Below the pieces are notes generated by a model, which was not told the origin of the DNA, did no database searches, and saw only the letters and a list, made by a program, of their open reading frames with translations. A DNA stretch of 64,000 bases, from positions 5,499,570-5,563,569 of the forward strand of contig CM076658.1 in the NCBI GenBank assembly GCA_038496675.1, written 5' to 3'. Below, piece by piece: positions 23,301 through 35,900 of the stretch (its first letter is position 1; each line of letters opens with the position of its first letter). Origin of the DNA: Rachycentron canadum (Eukaryota > Chordata > Actinopteri > Carangiformes > Rachycentridae). The position numbers were made by a program, and so were the translations under genes.

Positions 23301-26300
23301 AATAAAAAAAAATTCTTTACCTCTAAACATGTTTAATTTTTTTATATCACATTGAACAAAATTACATGAAACACCTGTTTTTTGTTTTTTTTTAATTAGT
23401 GTTTTTTTTTTTTTTTCAAGCACTGGAGAACCAGCAGAAGTGATTTACTCAGGTTTGATGTTATGCAATACTGTAGTTCTACATTTATGTGATGAACTGC
23501 TCATGACACAGAAGCAATAACCGTAAAATATGGCTTTATGGGTCCTTAAGCTCCGAACATGTAAAAGTAGACTCAACAGTGAGATTTATTTGTCGTGGTG
23601 TCCTCCATAAAAGTGTGAAGCAAGGCAACGGTCGTGACTTGTGTTCCAATTAAATTCTGGCCTGCTCAGTTATAGCGTTTCACCTTCAGCAGAATGGAGT
23701 TTTTATATTAAAGGAATTGGAAGGTTAAGCTACATTAAAGTCAGCTGCGTCATCAGTCTTGATGACTTTTCTGGGAGAGAAGTTACAGGATCATGTCTTG
23801 GCCAGTAAATCAACTGACAAATCAGTCAAGTTCCCATATTCTGTTCTGCTTTAAAAGTAGGTGAGTTCAGAGATGGGGGGGGGGGTTGGCTTGGCTTTCA
23901 TGGTGCCCCGATTTTCACAGACCTTTTGAATTTGTTTTTTTCAGTACTGAATGAATGCATAAGTGTTCCTGGGTGTATTTGTATTACTTTGTTCTACTTT
24001 GCCTGTTTCGGATTCTAGCTGCATTGTTTTTCAAGAGTCAAAATGGTGTCAAAGCAATTAGCCATCTGTCTATTTTCATTACTGGCTTGTGCTGCAGCTC
24101 TTGCAGTGTACCAATGTGCAGGTCTGAATCACTGTTGATAACATAACAGGCTGGTTTTGCTTATTTTCTGAAAAGTAAACTCTCTTTATTTCCACCTTTT
24201 CTCTTTCTATTGCAACATTGTCAAGGTAGTTTTTGGTCTCATTAAGTCCTTACTGGTCTAAGTCAGTCCCATGGTCAAAAGACTGTAAAACATGTTCTTT
24301 CTTAACTTTTGGCTTAACCTTTGAACTGTATATGGTGATTCAATCTAATAATAAGGAAAGAAGCTTTCAGAGCTAGCATCACAATCTCACAATCTTCAGA
24401 TCACATCACATCACCTTAATCTGGTCATTTATATCTGGTCATACAATAACAAGTCATAATTTATGGGAGGCAGATCAGTGATCCCTGTCTTGGTTTAGGA
24501 CATCAGATGTTTGAGACTTCTAGACTGCCCATGGCCTCCAAATCTATAATCTTGAACTCCTCCAGTCAATTATATGGCCCCTTGACCTGGCATTTACATA
24601 CAGTTGACTTTGTGCTTAGATTTTTTCAGCATAAACTTGGAAATAATTTAGCTGTCGACACAGAATGGATAGTTCTGGTACCTACAGCAATCACCTAGAA
24701 GATGGCTCCGCCTCTGCAAATCAAATCAAAGGACAGATCATCTTTCTTGTCTTGTCAGACCACAGCCCATGAATGAATCAGGGCTGCTGAGGAGACGGGG
24801 AGTCAATAAGGCTTGTCCATTTTAATAGAGTCACGTGAATGTGTGAACCACCAATGGTCTAGGTGGAAAGAGGTGTGTGCTGCCATCTAGTGGATGATTA
24901 GTACAGTTATGTATTCCAAATTTATCACAAAGGCCTGAAGGCAAAAGGGAGAGGAGTGGGTGAGAGCTCTAAATTTTTGATCCGTTTAAGCTTCTAATGA
25001 TGTTTCATCTTGTCTGTTCAGGTGCTTTATGTTCCCAGACACTGGTGGCACTTTGTGGAGTCAGTGGATCCCATCACTGTCAGCGTCAACTCCTGGATCG
25101 AGTTGGTAAGCAGCCCAATCTCATCTCTTCCCTCATCCTGAACTATTCAGCTGAAATTTAAAGTGAATGAAAAAAATGGTCCATAACTTTTGTGTCTCAC
25201 ATAAATTTGAAGCACGTTGGTTTCCTCTTTGCCCTGAAGAGCCCCTACTCATAGATGAAGGCCTCTCTCAGCTTTGAGTAATGAACAGGTCTGGCAGTAA
25301 AAGATTCCCTGTCATTATGATGAGTGTATGTGGACAGCACGGAGTGTGTGCCGCATGAAAAAAGCTTCCCGCTGCCAGACAAATGTTTATTCAAACAGCA
25401 GGTCCCTCTCCAGCTTTCCGTGCAAGGTCACAGACACAACAAACTGCCTGCAGCATTCTCAGAGAGTGAGCCTTTGTGATTCAGTGTAATTTCCTTGATA
25501 TGCAGTACTCGTATTTGTGTCGTTGGCTTTCTGTTCCTGCACAGGAAGCGGATGATGTGGCAAGAGTTAGCGAAGCTGTGACCAAGGCTGTTGTCTGCGC
25601 TATTAAAAGTGCTCCAAGTGACAACAACACTGACAACTGGCTCAATCCCACTGAGGTAACAAATGAATACTTCCTCATTTCTTAACTTTGGAAAACACAG
25701 AGGCTGTGTCTGTCTTTGTCACTGTACAAGGAATTCATCATAGAGGACTGTATGGAGTGTCAGAGATGGCAAAACAGAAAAAAACCCCAAATCTGATAAA
25801 AAAAAAAACCCCGCTTCAAAATCAATAGGATACTATGTAAAGAATAGTGAATTATTTTGTACACAGGCTCATTTCCATTTTTTGACTGAATACCAGCCGT
25901 TTTATGGATATAATCCTCCTCAACACTTAATCTTACATAACCAGGAACAAGCTCACAAACATTCGTGTTTAATAAGTGCTTTTTATTCATTTATTTAGGT
26001 ACAAGAGGCCCTTCCTTGTGCACCATCACTGGTTTAAAATAAAGTAAAGTTGACAATGACTCTAAGTAACCACTGAACCTCCCACACCTCCTTCTTTTGC
26101 TGTGTATCAGTCAGCACAGCCGAGCAGCTACTGCCACTCAGAGGGTATATTTATCCCACCTACAGGAGGTCATTTACTCCATAGTCACAGTATGCTCTGC
26201 TGTATAGAACCACAGATGTTGGGTAGAGACTAAAGCTCCAGGAATGAATTCCTGTAACTGCAAAGACAGGAGCGTGGAGCTGAACTTTAAACACTCTTAT

Positions 26301-27724
26301 TTTCTCAGTGTTTCACAAGCTGTTTTTTTTCCAAGTTTGACAGCCAACATATGCTGTGCTGTACTAGAAGCCTTAGATCAGGCTGTATAAATCTGATTAT
26401 TATTTAAAGTTATAGAGTTATAGAGAACAAGACTTTAAATAATAAAGTCTTAATAAATAGAAAGATTAATAAAAGCTAAGTTCAGAGGGCTCCTGAACAT
26501 TTTTAATAGCCAGCTGCTGCTGCAGGATTAAATTTCTCTAGTGATAAACCACCTACTAAATTAGCTCTAAAGCCCATGTGTGTAAAATATTTGGGATTAT
26601 GGCAACTTTCATATTATACTGATGGACAATTTTTTCTTTGATGAAAATGAGAAAATGGGTTCAGTGTATGTTACTTTCACCCCATTGAATCTGTGGGCAA
26701 GCAAGTGGGATATATTGGCACTTATTGTAATGACTTTTTTGTATATGCCACTTTACTTAAGTCCTACATTTTCACAACCCACACAGATTAAATACACGTT
26801 TTGTCAGATGTTTAATTTTCAGTATAATTCACTAATATGATCGTGATGTGAGCTGATTCTTCTTCTTTTTTATATTTTGGGAAAACAAACACATCGCAGC
26901 CCCATTTTGAGGCACCCAGCTGACATTCTGTGAGGAAGAGGTGCACCTGTTTCCTCTCATTATCTCCAGCACTTTAAATATGTCTTTATGCCTAAAAAAT
27001 CTAAATCAAACAATGCTGTGCCATTTGACTTTTGAAAGTAGAAGTAGCCCAACACGCAGAGGTGAGAAGTAGTTATTTCACTGGCAGCTTAATTGGTCAC
27101 TTTGACACAGTTTGTCTGTATTTTATGTTTCTGCAGGAAGGAATAGCATCCCATAATGAGAACATGCAGTATGTGAACCTGGCAGTTAGGGCTTGTGCGC
27201 AAAGACAGAGAGACCTCTGCCGCGACAAACTGACCCAGGACCCAAGAGACAGCCGTCCAGCTAAGCGGGACTCCAGCGGACAAATTAGGAAGAACAGTGA
27301 TTCAATAAGGGAATCTGCTCCCTTCAGCGTTCCCTTTGGGCCACATCTCATCTCTGTGCACTGTCAGCAAGAGGGCGAATCACAAACGATGGAGGTGACC
27401 CCAAAAGAGCTGGAGTTGAAATCTTCCAGGAACAGAGCAGGCGGCTCTCAAGAGGACTGCACTGTCAGCTCAGAGGAAGCACCTGCTGTCAGACTCGCAC
27501 GAGGAAAATATGAATGTAGCCCTGGCTCCGCTCAGTGTAGAGCACGTGACCGTGCAGATGAGACGTCAGAGAGTTCCTCAGAGGATTATGAGGAATCAAG
27601 ACATGCAATAATAACCACTAACGACCTGTTAGACTGCCTGGTGCATCCTGATATCATCAACCGTGTCACCGAGCTTCTGCTGGAGAGACACACAGGGAGC
27701 CACAGGACCACTGCACCATCCTAG
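17338..27724 (+). CDS. hspbap1: hspbap1 (HSPB1-associated protein 1), JmjC-domain protein, complete CDS
   Basis: Coding exons are 17338-17530, 18841-19025, 21431-21567, 22778-22949, 25022-25105, 25545-25655 and 27137-27724. All junctions are GT-AG and in frame, giving 490 codons (489 aa; human 488). The start ATG follows acceptor ctacag| by three bases, and no in-frame ATG exists in the inferred upstream exon. The protein carries the N-terminal LQQPAVFMNMTYDWPALRW block, a JmjC core with the iron-binding HxD (CHLDSYG, exon 3) and distal His (PRHWWH, exon 5), and KRWHLFPP between them. The C-terminus ends with a conserved DLLDCLVHPD block after an acidic, serine-rich linker. The family protein binds the small heat-shock protein HSPB1; enzymatic activity is not settled. 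The gene is divergent with slc49a4 and convergent with slc15a2. Confidence 0.95.
18841..19025 (+). CDS. hspbap1: hspbap1 coding exon 2
   Basis: 185 bases from tctcatag| to GAG|gtaatc. It encodes CSYVEAKLGHFLSW and then YWAYADYKYIAILFQD, matching the HSPBAP1 segment EFLTW / FWAYADYKYFVSLFED. The open frame runs on past the donor at 19026 to about 19391, but that part is intronic. Confidence 0.94.
19726..20075. mobile_element. Tc1/mariner-type relic with 'tatggccaaaagtatgtgga' end
   Basis: It begins with the terminal motif ATATGGCCAAAAGTATGTGG, then 'cattcagccacaagagcatt', 'gaccatttacttatt', 'gttggaagcacac' and 'atttcccttgaaggaac', which are ordered pieces of a widespread fish DNA transposon. 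It is internally deleted and has no usable transposase frame. No right-hand terminal repeat was found. Confidence 0.65.
21431..21567 (+). CDS. hspbap1: hspbap1 coding exon 3: JmjC HxD metal site
   Basis: 137 bases from gttgcag| to GGACG|gtaaga. It encodes DVKWSDFGFEGRNGRESTLW followed by IG and TPCHLDSYGCNLVLQVQG. The His and Asp of CHLDSYG are the expected Fe(II) ligands of a JmjC fold. Confidence 0.95.
21675..21795 (+). mobile_element. 3' end of a Tc1-like transposon
   Basis: 'gtggagtccatgtctcagtg' then 'ggtcagaactgttttggtgg' matches the C-terminal part of a Tc1 transposase (in frame: VESMSQWVRTVLVARGG). It is followed by 'ttttaatattgtggctgatc' and 'ggtgt', the known outer terminal repeat. 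The element is truncated on its 5' side. Confidence 0.7.
24878..24893 (-). promoter_or_regulatory. candidate CTCF site
   Basis: The minus strand reads CCACTAGATGGCAGCA, fitting the vertebrate CTCF core (CCASYAGRKGGCRS) at every position except possible ambiguity at its ends. It lies in hspbap1 intron 4. Occupancy is not shown by sequence. Confidence 0.45.
25022..25105 (+). CDS. hspbap1: hspbap1 coding exon 5: distal JmjC histidine
   Basis: 84 bases from gttcag| to GAGTTG|gtaagc, in phase 0 at both ends. It encodes VLYVPRHWWHFVESVDPITV and then SVNSWIEL. One of the histidines of HWWH completes the 2-His-1-carboxylate triad. Confidence 0.94.
27137..27724 (+). CDS. hspbap1: hspbap1 last coding exon
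   Basis: 196 codons including the stop TAG at 27722-27724, after acceptor tttctgcag|. It encodes a low-complexity acidic/serine linker and the conserved tail TNDLLDCLVHPDIINRVTEL, matching TDDLLDCLVNPQVTRIVAQL in human. The frame is open upstream of the acceptor to 27032, which is chance. Confidence 0.93.
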   Translation, partial: EGIASHNENMQYVNLAVRACAQRQRDLCRDKLTQDPRDSRPAKRDSSGQIRKNSDSIRESAPFSVPFGPHLISVHCQQEGESQTMEVTPKELELKSSRNRAGGSQEDCTVSSEEAPAVRLARGKYECSPGSAQCRARDRADETSESSSEDYEESRHAIITTNDLLDCLVHPDIINRVTELLLERHTGSHRTTAPS

Positions 27725-28357
27725 CGTCAATATTCCCTTTCCATACACAATATGCACGTCTCACTGGGGCTTACAGTGATTTAAAGCTGCAAAAACACCC
27801 AAAGATCTTTCTCTGCAGACATTCATCCTCCATGCTATCTGTAATGCTTTTGTGTCAGTAAAGAAGTGAGGGAGGAAAGATGAAGATAAACGCAGAGATT
27901 CACCCTACTTTTCTTTCTCCTCTCATCTGTCAAGGTCCTCCTGAGATTAACCCCGGATCTGAGATGTCAGGACCAAAACTGATTGTAATGCGATGAGTGA
28001 CGCCATCGAGTGGCTCTAACATTTCCTTGTTGTTCGTTGTCCTGCACATACTAATGCTGTTTGGTTCTGCCAGAGTAAGAAAAATGACCACTTAAATCAA
28101 TTCAGTATGCCAACAAGCCAAACAATGCAAGACGATATTCCGGGGATGTGAACATTTGTTTTCTGCATAATGTTTCTCTGTCATTTAGCGACGAGAATTG
28201 TCATTGAACAGCCACAGAGCAATGATCGTAATGGTTTGATGATTAATGAGAGCTGCATCAGGAGCACTGAATGAAACAGTACTGTTTGAATACAGCTTGC
28301 CACCACAGGTCACACACCTCAGAGGAGATGATCCGAGGGGTGTGCATTACCGAATTA

Positions 28358-28363
28358 AATAAA
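28358..28363 (+). terminator. hspbap1: hspbap1 polyadenylation signal
   Basis: AATAAA 634 bases after the stop codon, in AT-rich sequence with 'tgtctttggttttcc' some 30-45 bases downstream. It is the first canonical signal after the CDS. Confidence 0.7.
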
Positions 28364-28371
28364 TGTCATAT

Positions 28372-28377
28372 TTTATT
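28372..28377 (-). terminator. slc15a2: candidate slc15a2 polyadenylation signal
   Basis: AATAAA on the minus strand, 1.4 kb past the slc15a2 stop and only 8 bases from the hspbap1 signal. Weaker ATTAAA signals on the same strand occur at 28529-28534 and about 29094-29099, so the exact end is uncertain. Confidence 0.45.
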
Positions 28378-29785
28378 TGCTAAATGTCACTTCCTGTCTT
28401 TGGTTTTCCACTGACATGAATCGTATTTTAGAGACTGGAACACATTCTACAATTTCCATATAATATAGGTTGTTCTAATTATGAAGTATAGGGAAGAAAA
28501 AGGATGAGGATGCACATTTGAATGTAGTTTTAATAAGATTTTCCAGCAACACAACATAAAGTTTCAGTATCACAACAGTCTATTTACAAAACTTTATAGG
28601 GTGCAGCATAATTTACATGTTTAACTTGTCAGAGCAGGGAAAGCTCAGGTGTTACTAACAACATTAACAATTCCTCTGTTCTACCCGAGTCATGACAGCT
28701 TTTTTTTTTTTTTTTCTCAGTTTTTAGATTTCCCATCTGCAGAGCAATAACTGGTTTCAGTTCAGCTTTCAAAGATTTGAAACTTGCTTGTGGTTTAGTC
28801 CCTCTCAGTGGACTTTGGGTGCTCAGTGGCAGTTGCAGTTGCAAGAAGGCACAGTTTCATTTTTTTCAGTTTTAATTTGGTGATGTGTTCAAGAACTCTT
28901 CACTATGATGAGCTTTGTTTTCTCAGATAATCAAACCAAAAGATTAGAAAACTTTATGAAGCCAATAATGTTTGGGTTTTTTTTTTTAAATATATTTTTG
29001 TAGCAATCCCTGCTTAGAGCTGGAGGACTAATAAGGCAAATCACAATAAAATAAAGTATGGTATGCTGGGGGAAATAGTTACATGCTAGATTTTTAATTA
29101 TTGGCTTATAATGTGCAAAGCCACTTATAATTATTGTCCTTTAACATCGGCACACAATGTAAACTTAACCATTTCTCCAGCATGTGTTGTCAGACAATAT
29201 AGGTAATGATGCTAGTGTGTGTCTGTGTTTGTTAGTGCGAAAGATGCAGTGACAAAACTTTACAGGTGTGTAGCTGAAATCAAAATAAAGGTGTGATAGT
29301 TGGTGTGATCCCATACAAGATGGTCTCTAGTTATCATTCAGTCATAGAAAATATGAAAATTTGATATGTGGTTAATAGGCAGCAAATATATACAGGATAT
29401 AATATCTGACATTCATTTGTAATAACACTATTGATCACGTGGTGGGAAGTCACACAATATTGTGCTTGTCTTAAACACTGTTGCGTATTTCATTGTCTCA
29501 TTAGAAAAGTCATTCCTATGAATCTTGAGGTGACTGGAGTGTTAAAGGTTTCAGAGCATGATGTCACAAACAGACATTGGACTTCCAACCACAACAAATG
29601 ACACAACAATCACATCTTAGAGCTTCATTTTCACTAAAAGTACCATAAAACAAAAAAAACCCCAAACTGAATTAAAACAGTACCTTTGCATGATGGCTGC
29701 TTGTCTAACTGATCCAATACGTCACCTTTCGTAGCCAAATCCAATCAGCTACAGCGAAGACGACGACGGATGGAAGGTGGAGCAA

Positions 29786-29989
29786 CTACAACTTGGTGCT
29801 TTTCCCCCTTTTGTTCAGGTGCATCTCGTTGGATTTCTTGTCGTCATCGTCATTTTCCTCCTTCCCTGAATCCTCCAGGTAAATCTTGTCCAGCTGATCA
29901 GGGTCAACGTAGATGTAGAAGCAGGACATGATGGAGAAGATGATGCAGACGCCCAGCAGCAGGCCAGCGAACAGCAGGAACTCTTTCCA
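29786..29989 (-). CDS. slc15a2: slc15a2 last coding exon: final TM and C-terminal tail
   Basis: 68 codons including TAG (29788-29786). It encodes WKEFLLFAGLLLGVCIIFSI, an acidic cytosolic stretch (EENDDDDKK) and the terminal KSTKL. Human PEPT2 ends KKTKL, and the TKL end is its known PDZ-domain ligand. Confidence 0.94.
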   Translation of the reverse strand, partial: WKEFLLFAGLLLGVCIIFSIMSCFYIYVDPDQLDKIYLEDSGKEENDDDDKKSNEMHLNKRGKSTKL

Positions 29990-32900
29990 CTGTGACAACA
30001 AATACAGTAAGCATGTGAACTGTACTGGGTGAGAAGAAAGTTGGCCGTTATAACCTTCAGCCTGATCACCACAAACAACAAAAACACACTGAAAGGAAAG
30101 GAAGTTTTTTTCTCCAAATTCTAAAAAAAGAAAACATATTTTCATTTACCCCTAGCAGTAAAAATGCAGGTATTTTTAATATTTAATAATGGCATTAAGA
30201 AAAAACAAAAAAGGGGGAAGTGTGTCTTAGTAATTTAGAGGAAGTGATACATTTAAACTGTTACTGTTTCACAAGTTTACTATTACAATATTAAGTAATG
30301 TGTCAGCGTTGGACATATTAAAAAAGGTCATTGCCTCTGCTTATATTTTGTAAGGGGTATTAATGGCTCCTAAAATACCCAATGAAGTTATACCTGTTCC
30401 AGTCCAGCACCCTCTGCCACAATCAGCACTATCACATTTCCAAATGCTACAGTGAGCAGCCAGCCCGCCTGCAGCACTGACTTCATGTTGGCTGGAGCCT
30501 GGAGGGAAGAGAGATCCAGAGTTAGTACGAGCAGCACTGGGCTCGTACAATTTCAAATTTTAGGGGTCGATGAAATGGGAAAATTTCTTCCTAAAAGCGA
30601 CAGAAAATATTATTTGCTTTGTGATATTTGGATATTTGGTGTGGGACATCAAACAATCTTAAGAGTAAAGCAATAGGGCGAAAGCTATGGAGAAAAAAAA
30701 GCAGTTTAATTTAACAGAACTGGTACTACTGATTAACTACAGATTAAATGGGCTCAGTAAAGGACTAAACTTTCACTAGTTCCCTGTCAAACACTCAATC
30801 CTTCTAGGTTTTAATGGTTACTAAAGCAGTTAAGTTCAGATTCCTTATGGCCATAATGGATTCCTTTAAAAAAATATCAAAATTCCCATAGAAGCTTGCT
30901 TTAATAGTATAATGCTATTCTTCACTGATCATTTGTATGCTCAGTATGTTTTAAGTGCTCATTTTTATGGATGTTTTGAATCCTTTTTACTGAGAAGCTG
31001 AAATTAATTTAAAAAAAAGCCCCACCCAGATCTGATCCCGGACAGTAAATATTCAGAGGCTCACAGTGATATTGATTTTCACAGGCAGCACAGTGAAGTC
31101 TGTCTTTGAAATACCAAGACTATGGAGTCATCTCTCCATTTCAAGTTTAACAACAAACCTGTGAGTAGGAGAACTCCAGGCCTGTGATGGAGAACATGAC
31201 CTCTCCAGCAGTAATGAGGACATACTGAGGGATCTGCCAGGCAATGTGCACATTGTTGGCTTTCACATCCTCCATCTTGTCAGCCACAATTTTACCTGAT
31301 CCCTGAGAATACAGAGATGGTGTCATGAGTATGGATGACTTTTAAAAATGTTTTACAACATACTGTTCATATGAACATCATGCCTGACCTCAGAGAGTAT
31401 GACGGTGTAGGAAGCTCCAAAGTCCAGCAGGTCCAGGTCAAGGTTAGTATACATGTCTGCCCCTGAGCTGCACTTGACATCTGGGTATCTACCAGAGGGA
31501 AGAGATACATAAAGGATGGCATAGATTATAAAAGGACAAAAGATGCAGTCTGCTGATCTGCTGATCTGAGTACTCCCAGTTGTACTCACGCTCCTCTTTC
31601 CACAGTCTTGTTAGAAGTCATGCTGTATCCGGAGGCCACGGTGAAAGTCACATCTCCAACAGTTATGTTTAGTGATTCTGGCTGTGTGTTGAGGAACCTG
31701 TTGAATATGAATTCGGAGAAGTCATGATCAATTATTCTTAATTATTCTTCTACTAAATTTGACCTGCAAAGACGCTTTCACTTTGAAGCTGAATTACATT
31801 TGAATGTTTTACAGTTAAGATATAAAAATGAGTTTTAACCCCTGAACATGAGACATAATTTACCTCAGAAGAGGATTCCCATCTGTATTTTTCTGTATGA
31901 AGTCCTCCACCTGGGTGAAAAACACACAATAATGGCAATTTCTGTTATCATGCATTTGTACAGGTCTTTAAATTCCAAAATATAGTTCTTGCAAATATAG
32001 TTCCCCTTGAGATTAGCTCTCATTATCCAGACAGTTTATCAGTAATAATAATAATAATAATCACTCACAAGTTCGCACTGGAGTCCAGTACTGTTGGAGT
32101 ACAGGATTAGACTGTAGGTCTTTTCTTGTTCAAACGTCTGGTGACACTCTGATGTATTTCCATAGTAGGTGACTTCAATACTCAGGTCCTTGCTGGGCAC
32201 CCCCAGTGTGAGCATTTCATATTTAGGAGGGTCCTGACACAGAGTCCAGAGAGTTAGTGTTCGCTTTTGAAAATCATCTCTGACACAATGAAATATACCA
32301 CCACAACTTATTAAAAGATACATTTATTAGAATTATATGAGAAGAAAACAGAACCAGTTAACCAGAAACCTGTTATTACATATTTTCTTAAAATGATATT
32401 GCAAACTTTGTAAATGAGGAAAGGCAGAAAGAAGTGTCCTGATCTCTAAAATGTTCCTGTAGAGCAGCTCCAGGCTCTGACAATAGCTGGTTAACAATTT
32501 CAGCAGTGGGTTCATTAAAATGTAAATGCAAACACAGACAGACAAAAGTAAATGTCTCAAGGGCTTTGCCAAAGACAAACACAAACAGCCCATTGATCAT
32601 GAGCCAACAGGTTTTTGTGTACCTTGTTAATTGCTGTGCATATTTTTAGGGTTATGGTACATTGAGTGCATATGGTTTTACATTATCCTTTGGATCTTAG
32701 TGGCTTTGTATTAATTGATCCCTGTTTAGTCTCATCATATGTTTATTTTAATATATTTAATCTCTGTGGTTACATAAAGCTCTTATTAAGTGGAGGGGGT
32801 GATAAAGCCCGCACACACACTCCCACAAGGTAAACGCACATTCTCGGACCTCTGGTAAATTTAAAGTCTAGACTTGTGTTTGAAATGCAAAAAAAGCAGT

Positions 32901-35900
32901 ACATGAGTTTGAGGAAGAGCCTGGTCACTGAGAAATTTGTGCTGCCCTATGTCCACGCTGATAAAAACTTGTTTTTCCCTCCTCCTGTGTCATTACCTGA
33001 AGGTACTGGATTGGCTCTGGAAACAGGTCACTGCCAGGGATCTTCACGTTCACATCACCTTTTACCAGGTTAAAGGTCTGCAGGAGACATTTCCCTTCAG
33101 GTGCAGGATCCACCACAGTTTTCTAGCAGATGAAGAGGGAAAGTAGTTTGTAGTCTGATATTTATTAGCAGCATACTAATAAACATCAGATAACACAGTC
33201 TTAAAGTTAGTATCATGGAAAGAAATTACTGTTATTATATCACAAAGACTTGTATATTTTTTATGGTTCACAGAGCTGTCATTGTTTTTAATATATTTAA
33301 AAATCACACTGGGATTAAAATATAAAAAAGAAATAATATATTTATAATTATAGTTAACGTGCTAGTATTAAACACCATGTAAATCTGAGGCTGGTGAGAA
33401 CGCCATTAGTTTTTCAGATAGTAAGGGAAATGTGAACATTTTTGACCTGACGACGGTATGAAATGAGAGGTAAGGGAATCATAGACTTTATAATTCTTCC
33501 TCTGGGGATCATAAAGCGTCTGCAACACATTTCACAGCAATCCATTTAAGATTATTGTCAAGATTATCTTGGCACTAAAGGGAAAGCCAGGGAGTCATTA
33601 GGATTCATCCTAAGGGGAGCATGAATGTCTGTAAAAAAAATCTCATTGGCAATACATCGAATAATTATTGGAGTAATTGAGTCTGGACCAAAGTGGTGGA
33701 CCAACAGACCAACTTCCACTGCCATGCCCTGAGCCATGCCCCCAGCATGCCTAAACTACAGAACGTACCTGCAAGCTGCCATCATGATTTCAAATTTACC
33801 TCATGTAGAAGCTTTATTTCTAGCCGCCAGTATTAAATATAAATTTGGAGGTTTGTGACAGTTTGTATATTAACCTAACCCTGAGGGCAGCTCAGTGTTT
33901 TCCAGGACTTAATGCTGCTCTTCTCTGGGAAGCTGAGAAGCTGCATTAATTCCACTTCCTCCAGGATGCATAGGATTTATTTAAGTCAGACACTGTGGGT
34001 GCAGATATTTTAATGTTTTCTAGCTGGGTGACCCTTGTGTTTGAGTAAGCGAAGGTTTCGGTGAATGTTTCAAGACAATTCATGATTGCTGCTCATACGC
34101 ACCACAACGTTCACCTCCACCAGTGCGGCTGCACAGAAGGCCAGCGCTGCAAAAATCATCCCCATGCCCATTTTCCTTAGGGGCCTGAAGGCAAAGAGTC
34201 AGTGACGGACAGTTAACACTTTTATATACCCTTCACGACAACAGGCTCAGCATGTGTTTAGTGTCCTGAAAGTCAGGCTTTATCACTTTATAAATCAGAG
34301 GAGTGATTTCCACATCAGTGTCTTCACTGATCTGCCTGATAAGAGCCTGGCTCACCACTTGTTTTGACATAATGCCATCTGTTATAAATGTGTCCTTTAC
34401 AGCCTGAGCTATTCTATAAAAAAACATATAAAATCATAAATTAAGAAAGAGATTTGTGCTATGTGTACATGTAAAACCACATTTATACTTCTTAAGTAGT
34501 TTTAGTTTAGTAAGTAAGTTTTAGTTTTAAGTAATAATGTCATCATTTATTCTATTTTAGTAGCATTTATTCTATTTGCTGTGACAATCCCTGGACAAAA
34601 AAGAAAAGCATTGAGTGCTCCACCTACACTAATCATCAGATTTACAAGTGTAAATGCACAGCACATTTGTGTGTGTGCACTGACTAGTTTCCCTCCTGAG
34701 GCACATCGCTGAAAGGTCAGATGGCTCATTTTCCCAGTTTAAGAGGCTACTTAAATGGTCATGCCAGCCATAAAGGTGGACCCATCCAAAACAACAGGCC
34801 TCCACTCACGTGACGTTGATTCTGCAGAGGCCAACAAGAGGATATATAATGAGGTCAAATATGGGCACGAAGACAAGGATCAGCAGAGCGTTCAACATCT
34901 GAAAACACCAGGGAGGGGAAAAAAATTAAATGTTAAATGACTCTATAAAAAGCTCACTAACATCATAAAGGTCAGTGTTATACAAGAATAAAGAGACTGA
35001 CAGAGGCTCTAATTTCATATCACCAGTAAAGAGATGGCTGTGATAAGCAGCTGTAAAAGTGTTTTCATGAGAATGATCGCATCACTCACCAAATCAAACA
35101 TCAGTCGTTTCTGGTGCATTATGGGAGATGTACTGATGTAAATATCGTTTATACCACGAACATAAAAAAATCACGTTTCTGGCTGGATGGCAGGTTTTTC
35201 ATTTACGTATGAATCAATTATACACTATAGTCCATGAAACATTGAGTTAGAGCAGAGCAGATGTAATGAAATTGAGCTTTCGGGGTAGTTTCGTGTTCCT
35301 GACAGTCCAGTCACATGACATCAGTCAGACAGACATGGCATTACAGGAGAGATACAGAGTGTCTGCAAATGTCACCAACAATTATACATCATGCCTTTAT
35401 TTAAGTTCATTTTAACTTGTCCAATTCATTTTAGACTGTTGTGGCTATAAAGAGCCTGAGTTTAAAGCTCCAGTCAGCCTTTAACTTTTAAAGGCTTTCA
35501 AAAGAAAATGTCTTATAAATTACTGCAGAAAAAATAATCCGCCATCTGTCATCTCTTGTGTTTTTAGAAATGTGAAAAATGCACAGCTTGGGCGAGAACA
35601 TTCTTGGATTTTCAAACCATATCTTGTTCACTTTTGTACAGAGCTAATACATTCTTTCAAACTCTGTTCTTTGGGACATTGAATAAATTAATCACTGGCA
35701 ATGGTAGAGGTACAATGTAGTGTAGTTTAACCACTGTTCCAGTGAAACAGGTGAAATAATCAAAGTACATTAAACTTTCAAAATGCTTTTCAAAATGCTT
35801 CATCACATCCTCTTTGTTTCCTCTGCTAACTGGGCATGTTACAGACTGAAGTCAGAGGTGTGCACCCAAACAGTGATTCGGCTCTGTTTGATATGATGTG

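Larger units (their letters stand above)
17531..27136 (+). other. hspbap1: hspbap1 introns 1-6
   Basis: Introns are 17531-18840, 19026-21430, 21568-22777, 22950-25021, 25106-25544 and 25656-27136. They are AT-rich with no extra genes. They contain a Tc1-like relic (19726-20075), a second Tc1 3' end (21675-21795), a poly-G run (23877-23886) and a CTCF-like motif (24878-24893). I see nothing coding on the minus strand. Confidence 0.75.
27725..29785. other. convergent 3'UTR interval between hspbap1 and slc15a2
   Basis: No coding exon was seen. The left part is the inferred hspbap1 3'UTR (27725 to about 28380). The right part is probably slc15a2 3'UTR on the minus strand. It contains T-rich tracts near 28700 and 28980 and no recognised repeat. 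Confidence 0.6.
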
